A DNA stretch of 64,000 bases from a virus, in IMG/VR virus record IMGVR_UViG_3300032315_001715, positions 124,001 through 188,000 of that record. One strand, given 5' to 3'. The translations under genes were made by a program, and so were the position numbers. A model generated the notes under the pieces. That model ran no database searches, was not told where the DNA came from, and worked only from the letters and a program-made list of their open reading frames with translations. Below are positions 51,098 to 58,926 of the stretch, in pieces; position 1 is the stretch's first letter; the number at the start of each line of letters is the position of its first letter.

Positions 51098-51677
51098 GAT
51101 TCTTTCTACCTATGATCATGTATCTAGAAAAATTCCACGTCGGATAATTGAAATCAAGCTGGCCTTTATACATCATCGGGGATAGACCATAGTTTGAGAC
51201 AAATGATTCTAGATCATCATAGCAATCATGATGATCGTCATGCGGCATGTTATTGCTTTGCAATACCATCATGGTACCAGACGGTATGCGATCATACCAA
51301 TCCCTGGAATGAAAATGTTCGGTGCTGGTATTAATCACGATATCCGGTGGTGGTCCATATTCTCCGCTGATTGGATCTATGGAATTACAGTCTCGGGTAA
51401 ATGCCTTGAATTTCCAACCTTGCCATATCCAATTTTCCATCAGGCTATCAGCTGTTGATTCACAGCTCGGATCAACATCAAAGCTCCTGATGTGTGATAT
51501 TGGCATGATCTGCCTTGCTAGCAACAGCATTCCGGTCATAGCGTGCCATCCACCGTATAACCAAATTATCTGCGGGCGATCGTACTGCATCCGTTCCAAT
51601 TGAGAACAAAGCCATAACTTGCTTGATATCTGGCCGCTGCTAAAAGCATCCCTACTGACAAGAAACTGATCAGCCAT
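51090..51677 (-). CDS. Class I SAM-methyltransferase-like protein
   Basis: The 195-residue protein has a Rossmann-like order: motif I IIWLYGGWHA (37-46), motif II IRSFDVDP (63-70) and the post-II strand DIVINTSTEHF (112-121), followed by a SGTMMVLQSNN strand. The classic GxGxG loop is changed to YGGWHAMTG. It probably binds SAM or NAD and methylates a small molecule. It is coupled to the 2OG-like gene. Confidence 0.6.
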   Translation of the reverse strand: MADQFLVSRDAFSSGQISSKLWLCSQLERMQYDRPQIIWLYGGWHAMTGMLLLARQIMPISHIRSFDVDPSCESTADSLMENWIWQGWKFKAFTRDCNSIDPISGEYGPPPDIVINTSTEHFHSRDWYDRIPSGTMMVLQSNNMPHDDHHDCYDDLESFVSNYGLSPMMYKGQLDFNYPTWNFSRYMIIGRKNHE

Positions 51678-51966
51678 GACCGACCTGGCCGTACGTATTA
51701 TAGCTCACTTTTTCAATTGTCGACGAGAAGCTCTTTTCGAATATTGTCTGGGCTACCCGGAGATACTCGTTGCGATATTTTTCGGGTATCTGTCCAATGA
51801 TCAGCCCTAAATTTGTAGCAACCGCAGATACAACAACACCAATGGACTGATCCGGTGGGATCGTTTCGATCATCTGCTGATATAACTCTGATATGTATTC
51901 ATACATATCCTCATTTATCGCGAGTTGGATATCCGTAATGTCACTATGATCGTCGTTAGTTGCCAT
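51670..51966 (-). CDS. Small hypothetical protein
   Basis: The 98-residue protein is helical, with IAINEDMYEYISELYQQMIETIPPD-like N-half and a hydrophobic helix (IGVVVSAVATNLGLIIGQIP) that could be membrane-associated. It overlaps the methyltransferase-like start by 8 nt. Function is unknown. Confidence 0.5.
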   Translation of the reverse strand: MATNDDHSDITDIQLAINEDMYEYISELYQQMIETIPPDQSIGVVVSAVATNLGLIIGQIPEKYRNEYLRVAQTIFEKSFSSTIEKVSYNTYGQVGHG

Positions 51967-51969
51967 TGT

Positions 51970-52173
51970 CTATTGCTTCTTCTTTTTGTAACGAGTTAGC
52001 AAGGCTGATATAGTTTCAGCATTTCCTTGCTCTTCAGGGTGATTCTGTAATAACCATTCTTCAACTTCCATGCAGGTACGTTGATTTGTTGCTACCAGTC
52101 GAAGCATTTGGATCGCTTCTTCAAGTCGTAATTCTAAGATTTGTATTTTGCTTTCAGGAGACTTCTTAACCAT
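51970..52173 (-). CDS. Small coiled-coil protein
   Basis: The 67-residue protein is a helical/coiled-coil peptide (SKIQILELRLEEAIQMLRLVATN) with a basic tail KKKKQ. It precedes the 98-residue gene by 3 nt and lies after the sheath terminator. Role unknown. Confidence 0.5.
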   Translation of the reverse strand: MVKKSPESKIQILELRLEEAIQMLRLVATNQRTCMEVEEWLLQNHPEEQGNAETISALLTRYKKKKQ

Positions 52174-52212
52174 AAACAGATTATTACCGTCTGATCAAGG
52201 AAAATCAACCTT

Positions 52213-52239
52213 AAAAAAAGGGTCCTTTCGGACCCTTTT
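52213..52239 (-). terminator. Rho-independent terminator after the tail sheath gene
   Basis: On the minus strand AAAAGGGTCC-GAAA-GGACCCTTTTTTT forms a GC-rich stem with a T tract, 6 nt after the sheath stop. Confidence 0.88.
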
Positions 52240-52244
52240 CTTTG

Positions 52245-55200
52245 TTACGCAGAACCTCCTGGTAGAGGATCGCCAGTATTGAGTATCCTGATCGGGATAT
52301 AGATGAACTCAATCGCCTTTTCTGGCTTGATCGCAATATCAATCCACAGCTCGTTCCTGTCAATTCTTTCAGCGGTGTTGTTGCTGTCGTCGCAAACCAC
52401 GGCAAAGTCGTACACTGCCCGCAGAGTTTGCAGGTTGCGCATGAAGGAATTAAACGTAGCAACGACGTTCTGGCGCGTTTGCTGATCGTTAGGCTCAAAG
52501 AGGAACGGTTTTGCAAGTATATCTAGGTTGTATTTGAGATAGTTAATCAGCCGTACAACGTTGATTCGATCCAGTGCCGTGGGCACCGGGCTTAGGGTCT
52601 TCTGACCATATACCACAAGTCCTCGACCTGGAATGAACGCGATCGGATTGATCTTGTTGGCGTAGAGAACATCGCGCTGGCCTTGATTCAACCGGACCAC
52701 GCTGTATTCTTCCTCGGCATTGAGATATCCAACGCTTGCTACACCGGTAACCAATCCTCGGTTGAATCCTGCCGGAGCAAACCACGGATATGCAACCTGA
52801 TCGCTGTATGCTATGGTACGAAGGGCCATCATCGCCGCCGGTACCATTACTTCATTACCGTTGAGATCCGTTCCAAGACCCCAAGGATAGTAAAGGGCTG
52901 CATACGGAGTGCTGCTGGTTAGTCCATCTGGACCATTGCTTGCTGCACCGTTCTGATTGTTAGCCCATTCCGTGAACGCGGTGCCAGTTGGTTCTAGCGT
53001 TGCAGGTGTGTCAGCTACGATAAACGCAACTTCCTTCTTGTCAACATTTAGGGTGATCATTTCATCCAAGCATTCAACATATCCGGGGGTTGAAATGAGG
53101 TTGAAATAGGTTTCTTCGGCACGTGCTTCCTCGTTACCACTAATCGCACCCTGCAACCCGCGCACGATGACAGCCCTCTGTGCTGCATCGCCCATGTACG
53201 GTGCACCGTTGAGCTGATTGCCACTTTCGGTAACCCAACGGTCACGATAAGAATATGTCGTCGGTAGGTAGTTCTTTCGGAACACCTTGACGTTGTTGGT
53301 GCTGTAACGGGTATTAAACAACATCATACCGGCTGGATACAACATTGCATCTGGGCAATCTGGATCAACATAATCGCTGGTAACCATATCACTTTCAATT
53401 TGGCTGCCAGTTGCGGTGCCGTTAGCATTTGGACGTGCATCGGCAAACACGATCCCCTTGCTGGTGGTTCGATCGGTGTTATCGACCAACACCCAGCTTG
53501 CATCCATGCTGCTGTATCGATAGATTGCCGGATATGTCGATACGTTGGTATCAATCCAGATATCGTAATCAACCAATGCACCAAGAGTGCTTTGCTCAAG
53601 AGGAGCCTCGCTTGACAATATCGGTCCGTTTGGATCAGTTGCTGGATATGCATTCCTATAGCCAAGCCACTGTGTTCCGTTATTGACCATGATATCGGCA
53701 CGCAACGTTGTATTGTACCAAAGTGTGCCATCAACCGGAGTACCGCTCGGAGCAGACGCTGATGGAGTATAATCTAGGTCAACCCACGAAGTTCCATCCC
53801 ATTCCTTGATGACATGCGATGCTTCGGCCGGAGATGTGTTGTCGCTGTTATACAGCACAAACACGCTGCCGATTTGCTTGAGACTACCAAATGCAACATC
53901 AGCTGCCGACGTCGACGAATACATGGGAACCGTACCGGTGTTCGGCCTAATGTTTAGGGACCGCCATGCAGCTCCGGTATAGGTCTTAACCGAGTAGTTT
54001 GCACCTTGGTTTCCCGGCGTGGTGTTGATCCACACATTGGTAGCAGCGATGCTGGATAGATCAGACGGTACAGTTAACCCTGGTGAATAACCCTGGTAAA
54101 CCAGCGAACGACCAAAGGTTACACCTGCAGCAATTCCGGCTCCTGCCAATGGGCTTTCCCTGATATCCTCAAGGATAAAACTGGTGCCATTGGTGTTGGT
54201 AAGTTTCAGCATGTTGTCGGTGGTCTTGCTTGCTACGATCGGACCGTTAGGGAATCCAACCGTATTGATTTCTGCAATCAATCCATCCAAGGTATTGTTA
54301 GGAAGGGCCGGAACGTGGATTATCACCGGGCCGCTGCCTGCGTCAATGCTGAAACTCACGCTCTGCAACCAGTCATCTATAAGATTAAACGTTGCGCCGA
54401 CTCCACCACCGGTGACCGACACCGGATTAGTTGGGTATATCGTATAGCTACCAGGAGTGGTAACAGTTACAGTGTTTACACCCCATACCAAGTCAACCGT
54501 TGCACTATCTCCGCCGCCGGAGGTCGAAGTTGCTGATACGTTTGTGGTAGGAGCAACAGCACCGGTATATTGACCAGCCTGGACAATGCTCAGCCCGGTA
54601 ATACCGTTCGATCCATCAATGCTGTCAACCTTCAATATCACCGGTGTTGCAAATCCAGCTCCGCTAAAGGTCAGCGTGTCATTAACATCGTATCCGCTAC
54701 CTGGGACGTTTGGAGTGCCTCCGACGACCTTAATGCTAGCGACTGTCAATACCGTTGCCGTGCTAAAGGTACCTCCAGCAACCGTCAACGCATCACTAAC
54801 CGCGTATCCGCTGCCAGCTGCTACCGAGGTAGCGCTTGCGGTCTTCAGCGTTGCTGCGGTAAACGTTGGATTGCTAACGGTGCCGGTTACGCTGGCCCAA
54901 TAGGTGTTGGTAGGAAGTATTCCTGCATTCCTCCACGGTGTTCCGACGCCATACTGATCACTGAGATCATTAACGATGATGTCGGTCGAATCATAGTTGG
55001 TTATGCGTAGATATTTTTGGCTACCAACGGTGTACACAGATGCCACGGCATTAACACTGGCCGTGTTAAGTGCAGTGTTGATTGCACCGACAAATCCAGT
55101 CAGCGTGCCACCAGATGGTACCGTAATCGTTGCTGTGCTCACTGCACCGATCGTGATCTTGCACTGAGTGCCGGCGGTAAATGTTGGATTTGCAACGGTT

Positions 55201-56279
55201 CCAGTTAACACACGCGGAGCAGCTTCTCGCCATCCGTATCCAGGATATGTATCATCGGTGCTGCCAACCTTGAACCACCAATTAGCCGTACCAGTGTTGG
55301 TGTTGACAGATATCTTTTCCCAGATCTCATTCTTGTAGCTACCGTCAGCCGCTTCGAGGGTATTCACGGCAAAATCACCAGAGGCGCCAAAGATCGTGGT
55401 AGGTAACACAACGTTGTCAGGCAGTGCTGTAAATCCTAAATCGGTTAGGATTCCGGCGGTTGAGCCGCCAAGAACAATGTCCTGTATCATGTTCGAGGTA
55501 ACCAGCCTTAGGCTAAACACGTCCCCGTAATCAGACGCCGATGGCGAATACTTTTCAGATCGAACAAAGACCTGTGCGCGAACCTGCTGTGTAGCAAGTG
55601 CTGGACTTCCGTTGATCTTGCTAGCCACGGTCGAAATGCTCATCCCTGCGGTTAGTGGCAAGGAAACACCGTTAACAATGAGATTTCCGTTGGCATTAAT
55701 GCAGCTACCAGATCCGCTGGTAATCTTCACAGTTGCATTACCTTGCACGATCTTTTCGAGATTTAAGCTAGAATTAATAACCAATGGCGTGCGGGCCTGC
55801 CAGCTAAATGCCGGGTTTGGATTACCATTGCTACGGAAGATGCCAAACGTGGACGAGCTTAGGTCAAGCCAATTTTGTCCGGCAGTTACAGGACCGGTCG
55901 GTTCGGTCGAAGTTGGGATCAACTGTCCAAGATCAACATTGGCGCGGACCACATATGCTTGATTGGCAATTCCGAGGTACTCATACAAGGTGAAAAGTCC
56001 AAGCTCGTTAAGCTGATTGCCCTGCTGCACGGTGCCAGCTGAGCTGTAAAACTGCGGATTGCCAAACGTCTGCAACGCATCTCGCTGGCTGGTAATCAAC
56101 CATAGCTTGCCGGCATTTTCTGCGGTGGTTCCAGGAGCAACGGACGTCGCACTACCTGGTTGCAGCTTGTTCTGCTTGGTAGCGATTACGATAAATGGTA
56201 CGGTGCCCGGTCCAGCTGGGCCATATTGGCTTTCGTCGGTTACGGTAACGCTTACACCTGGAGAAACTAAAATAGCCAT
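52245..56279 (-). CDS. 18: Tail sheath protein gp18, greatly enlarged
   Basis: The 1344-residue sheath is twice the T4 gp18 length (659). The conserved N-terminus MAILVSPGVSVTVTDESQYG and the C-terminal contractile domain from about residue 1000 (VAFIVADTPATLEPTG... VNVVRLINYLKYNLD..AKPFLFEPND) are standard. Between them lies an insertion of about 360-900 with small repeated domains. These include GSGY repeats (near 489, 527 and 568), TGTVxNPTFTA modules, and a fibre-type unit LWYNTTLRADIMVNNGTQW. The insert probably decorates the outside of the sheath. GAGGTAACAA and a late box precede it. Confidence 0.95.
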   Translation of the reverse strand: MAILVSPGVSVTVTDESQYGPAGPGTVPFIVIATKQNKLQPGSATSVAPGTTAENAGKLWLITSQRDALQTFGNPQFYSSAGTVQQGNQLNELGLFTLYEYLGIANQAYVVRANVDLGQLIPTSTEPTGPVTAGQNWLDLSSSTFGIFRSNGNPNPAFSWQARTPLVINSSLNLEKIVQGNATVKITSGSGSCINANGNLIVNGVSLPLTAGMSISTVASKINGSPALATQQVRAQVFVRSEKYSPSASDYGDVFSLRLVTSNMIQDIVLGGSTAGILTDLGFTALPDNVVLPTTIFGASGDFAVNTLEAADGSYKNEIWEKISVNTNTGTANWWFKVGSTDDTYPGYGWREAAPRVLTGTVANPTFTAGTQCKITIGAVSTATITVPSGGTLTGFVGAINTALNTASVNAVASVYTVGSQKYLRITNYDSTDIIVNDLSDQYGVGTPWRNAGILPTNTYWASVTGTVSNPTFTAATLKTASATSVAAGSGYAVSDALTVAGGTFSTATVLTVASIKVVGGTPNVPGSGYDVNDTLTFSGAGFATPVILKVDSIDGSNGITGLSIVQAGQYTGAVAPTTNVSATSTSGGGDSATVDLVWGVNTVTVTTPGSYTIYPTNPVSVTGGGVGATFNLIDDWLQSVSFSIDAGSGPVIIHVPALPNNTLDGLIAEINTVGFPNGPIVASKTTDNMLKLTNTNGTSFILEDIRESPLAGAGIAAGVTFGRSLVYQGYSPGLTVPSDLSSIAATNVWINTTPGNQGANYSVKTYTGAAWRSLNIRPNTGTVPMYSSTSAADVAFGSLKQIGSVFVLYNSDNTSPAEASHVIKEWDGTSWVDLDYTPSASAPSGTPVDGTLWYNTTLRADIMVNNGTQWLGYRNAYPATDPNGPILSSEAPLEQSTLGALVDYDIWIDTNVSTYPAIYRYSSMDASWVLVDNTDRTTSKGIVFADARPNANGTATGSQIESDMVTSDYVDPDCPDAMLYPAGMMLFNTRYSTNNVKVFRKNYLPTTYSYRDRWVTESGNQLNGAPYMGDAAQRAVIVRGLQGAISGNEEARAEETYFNLISTPGYVECLDEMITLNVDKKEVAFIVADTPATLEPTGTAFTEWANNQNGAASNGPDGLTSSTPYAALYYPWGLGTDLNGNEVMVPAAMMALRTIAYSDQVAYPWFAPAGFNRGLVTGVASVGYLNAEEEYSVVRLNQGQRDVLYANKINPIAFIPGRGLVVYGQKTLSPVPTALDRINVVRLINYLKYNLDILAKPFLFEPNDQQTRQNVVATFNSFMRNLQTLRAVYDFAVVCDDSNNTAERIDRNELWIDIAIKPEKAIEFIYIPIRILNTGDPLPGGSA

Positions 56280-56311
56280 TTGTTACCTCATTGAAAATGG
56301 AGTTGTGCTAT

Positions 56312-56318
56312 TATTTAG
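56312..56318 (-). promoter_or_regulatory. Late promoter CTAAATA before sheath
   Basis: Minus-strand CTAAATA, 33 nt before the gp18 start. Confidence 0.6.
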
Positions 56319-56384
56319 TAAACCACCACTAAAAACCGGCGTCATTTCCAAATGTCTTTCCAAAGCTATGTTGATTACCAACTT

Positions 56385-56391
56385 CTAAATA
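56385..56391 (+). promoter_or_regulatory. Late promoter motif CTAAATA
   Basis: Plus-strand CTAAATA, 16 nt before the dNMP-kinase ATG. The leader would be very short, and no clear ribosome site is seen. Confidence 0.35.
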
Positions 56392-56406
56392 AGACAAAAT
56401 CATGTC

Positions 56407-57015
56407 ATGAGCAAAAATCTAATCGGACTGGTTGGTTTCATCGGTAGCGGCAAGGGCACCGTTGGTGATCATCTCGTAGTAACCCACGGATATCAATCGG
56501 CTAGCTTTGCTAGTTCCCTTAAGGATGCCGTATCGTCGATCTTTTCGTGGCCAAGGCACCTATTGGAAGGCGACAACACTGAAAGCCGAGAATGGCGAGA
56601 GCGTGAGGATCAATATTGGTCAACCCAGTTACAAAAACGCATAACCCCTAGATGGGTATTGCAATACATGGGCACAGATGTACTTCGAAATAATTTTCAT
56701 GAAGATATTTGGTTACATAGCCTAGAGAAGAGATTAATCGATTCAAGCAAACCAACAGTCATTACCGATGTGCGATTCCCAAATGAAATTTCAATGGTCA
56801 CACGGCTTGGCGGTGAAATCTGGTGGATCAAACGAGACCCAGGACCAGTATGGGAATATACCGCTGTCACTGATAAAAGGCTGATGAAATCAGTTTATCC
56901 AGAGGTTCATTCTAGCGAGTACGAATGGCTGGGTACGACCGATCTGAAGATCCTAGAGAACAACGGTTCGATAGAAGATCTACATTCCAATATCGATCAG
57001 TATCTCGCAAAATGA
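56407..57015 (+). CDS. 1: Deoxynucleoside monophosphate kinase, T4 gp1-like
   Basis: The 202-residue kinase has P-loop GFIGSGKGT (10-18), the LLEGDNTESREWRER dNMP-binding region and QYMGTDVLR, then ITDVRFPNEI. It supplies dNDPs for replication. T4 gp1 is 241 residues. It overlaps the SLOG-like gene by ATGA and is divergent from the sheath gene. Confidence 0.9.
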   Translation: MSKNLIGLVGFIGSGKGTVGDHLVVTHGYQSASFASSLKDAVSSIFSWPRHLLEGDNTESREWREREDQYWSTQLQKRITPRWVLQYMGTDVLRNNFHEDIWLHSLEKRLIDSSKPTVITDVRFPNEISMVTRLGGEIWWIKRDPGPVWEYTAVTDKRLMKSVYPEVHSSEYEWLGTTDLKILENNGSIEDLHSNIDQYLAK

Positions 57016-57575
57016 CCGGATTATGCTTTAGCGGGGGAGCTAAGGGAGCCGATCATGCATGGGGGTTGATGGCACTTGATCGAGGACATGATCTCATACA
57101 TTTCACCTTTCAAGGGCATTCTTCCGTTGACAAGGATCATTCCAACACTCTCACAAGAGCCGAACTTGATAGCGCAGACGAGCATGTTGCACTTGCAGCT
57201 AAGAGCATGAAACGCAAATGGCCTAGCAAGAATCCACACGTAAATGATCTGTTGCGGCGCAACTACTCCCAGATTCGCTGGGCTGAACGAGTCTATGCCA
57301 TTGCTAATTTGATGCCAGATGACAAGAGTATGTTGAGAATTTCTGGAGGAACCGCATGGGCATGCCAGATGTATGTGGATCGCTGGTACAGCGGTCGAGA
57401 TCTCAAGGAATGTGAGCTATATTTTTACGATATGGAATCCAACAAGTGGATGCAATGGTGGGAGACCTGGAAGGCGATTGAACGCCCTCCGGTCCCCCAC
57501 GGTCGTTACGCCGCGATCGGTAGCCGAGAAATGACCGATGCTGGGATACGTGCGATCTTTGACGCCTACGGGTGA
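57012..57575 (+). CDS. SLOG/DprA-like nucleotide-binding protein
   Basis: The 187-residue protein has CFSGGAKGADHAWG near the N-terminus, a SLOG/Rossmann glycine-rich motif, and the matching strand RISGGTAWACQMYVD and the late Rossmann strand YAAIGSREMTDAG. SLOG proteins bind nucleotide ligands or process nucleotides; some act in DNA uptake, nucleotide signalling or defence. Here it is translationally coupled to the dNMP kinase, suggesting nucleotide metabolism. The exact ligand is unknown. Confidence 0.65.
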   Translation: MTGLCFSGGAKGADHAWGLMALDRGHDLIHFTFQGHSSVDKDHSNTLTRAELDSADEHVALAAKSMKRKWPSKNPHVNDLLRRNYSQIRWAERVYAIANLMPDDKSMLRISGGTAWACQMYVDRWYSGRDLKECELYFYDMESNKWMQWWETWKAIERPPVPHGRYAAIGSREMTDAGIRAIFDAYG

Positions 57576-58051
57576 AGATTAAGGCCCTCAAACAGGCAGC
57601 AAAAGCGGATGTCGTTGCGATCACCGCAGAACCATGCGCAGGTGACTTCCTCACGAACCATGAGGATTTTGCCATCCGACATCTTCTTAATGGCCTTGGC
57701 CGCTGACTCGGGAATGAGATCAGCAACCTCGGCATTCTCAACGAAGAACGGATAACTGGGGTCCGTCACAGTGTTGAACACCACCACGTCATCGCCGGCA
57801 TTCTCCGCCTCCTGTCCGCGCTGGATGATGTCAGACAGGGTTGCACCAAGGACCAAGGTGGTGTTAAAGTAGACCGCACCTTGGGCAATACCGTCCTTCA
57901 CATAGTCTTGCACCAGCTGTCGCTTGCCATGCTTGGCCATCATCTGGACGCCGGCATGATGCACCTGTGCAGCAGCCTTGCCCGGATTCATGCTGGGCAG
58001 ATCGGTCCTCAACAGGACATACACTACCAACTCCTTTGTATTTTCTTCCAT
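57566..58051 (-). CDS. Peptidyl-tRNA hydrolase PTH2-like
   Basis: The 161-residue protein has the PTH2-type N-terminus VVYVLLRTDLPSMNPGKAAAQVHHAG, where the Lys and His of the catalytic lobe stand. The C-terminal part has a VREEVTCAWFCGDRN segment in place of the usual TCLAIGP. It might release stalled peptidyl-tRNAs; activity is uncertain as family residues are diverged. Starts after a promoter-poor AT-rich leader and is convergent with the SLOG gene with a 10-nt overlap. Confidence 0.6.
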   Translation of the reverse strand: MEENTKELVVYVLLRTDLPSMNPGKAAAQVHHAGVQMMAKHGKRQLVQDYVKDGIAQGAVYFNTTLVLGATLSDIIQRGQEAENAGDDVVVFNTVTDPSYPFFVENAEVADLIPESAAKAIKKMSDGKILMVREEVTCAWFCGDRNDIRFCCLFEGLNLHP

Positions 58052-58109
58052 GTTATTCTCCTATCAATTTTCAAAGAATAACACGGATCATTATATCGGT
58101 CAACCGGAT

Positions 58110-58862
58110 TTATCCAATGACGATCATCGGTGGCATCGAGCTATCAATGTAGAGATCGATTTCTTTCTCGAGCTGTTCAAACATTGCGGCTGCTTCCTGC
58201 TTTAGGGCATCACCTTTGAGTGTGGTGCCGCCTTGCGGACCAATGATGGTGTTGAACTTGCTGTATGCCTCGCCTAGCATTTGCTTGCACCAAGCGAGCG
58301 TATAACTGCGGATCCATGGTCGTATGTACGGATCCTGTAGGATCTGATCATCTGGTTTGACCTTCATGACCCAGAGCACAACTGTTTCGCCGCCGGTTGG
58401 TTTGCGGATCAGCTGTAGCTTCTTGGTAACAGGGTCAAACGTAAAGTTCATGTGTGCTCCAAACATCCTACCAGCCTGCTTGAGATAGTCGTTAAACAGT
58501 TCGTATGTCAACAACCCTGCTGTGTAGCCGCCGCCCGCACCAGCTTGCAGCAAATACAGATTGGTATATGCCAACGAGAATGGGTCAAGAGATGTGCCGC
58601 CTCCGACCTCACCGAGCCCACGACGAAATACCTGCCGCACCTGCACGATCTCATCTGGCAATGTGTAGACATTGACCTCGTAGAGGATCTTGAGGAACAT
58701 ATAAGCCTCTTCCATGGAGTTACCTGCTCGCTGACGATAACGATCAAACGCAAGATTTGCCGCGGTCTCGAAATGCTCAGGATCAAGCTCAATGTCGACC
58801 ATCTGGCCACCCATCATTAACCTGACCTCGTTTATCAATTGTTGTCGTAATGGTGTTGCCAT
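58110..58862 (-). CDS. Virion neck/adaptor-type structural protein
   Basis: The 250-residue protein starts MATPLRQQLINEVRLMMGG after AAGGGG. LDPEHFETAANLAFDRYRQRAGNSMEEAY, VYTLPDEIVQVRQVFRRG, and the C-terminal GGTTLKGDALKQEAAAM are conserved across many T4-like and other phages. It probably is a virion structural or adaptor protein; no T4 number is safe. Longer ORF readings run over the late promoter and are unlikely. Confidence 0.7.
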   Translation of the reverse strand: MATPLRQQLINEVRLMMGGQMVDIELDPEHFETAANLAFDRYRQRAGNSMEEAYMFLKILYEVNVYTLPDEIVQVRQVFRRGLGEVGGGTSLDPFSLAYTNLYLLQAGAGGGYTAGLLTYELFNDYLKQAGRMFGAHMNFTFDPVTKKLQLIRKPTGGETVVLWVMKVKPDDQILQDPYIRPWIRSYTLAWCKQMLGEAYSKFNTIIGPQGGTTLKGDALKQEAAAMFEQLEKEIDLYIDSSMPPMIVIG

Positions 58863-58879
58863 GATAAGCCCCTTTCCGT

Positions 58880-58886
58880 TATTTAT
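58880..58886 (-). promoter_or_regulatory. Late promoter motif ATAAATA
   Basis: Minus-strand ATAAATA, 18 nt before the 58862 start. It forms a divergent late pair with the box at 58895. Confidence 0.6.
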
Positions 58887-58894
58887 TGGGCTCG

Positions 58895-58901
58895 ATAAAT
58901 A
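58895..58901 (+). promoter_or_regulatory. Late promoter motif ATAAATA
   Basis: Plus-strand ATAAATA, 26 nt before the GTG start at 58927, with AAGGAG in the leader. Confidence 0.6.
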
Positions 58902-58926
58902 ACAGACAACTAAAAAGGAGCCGCCC

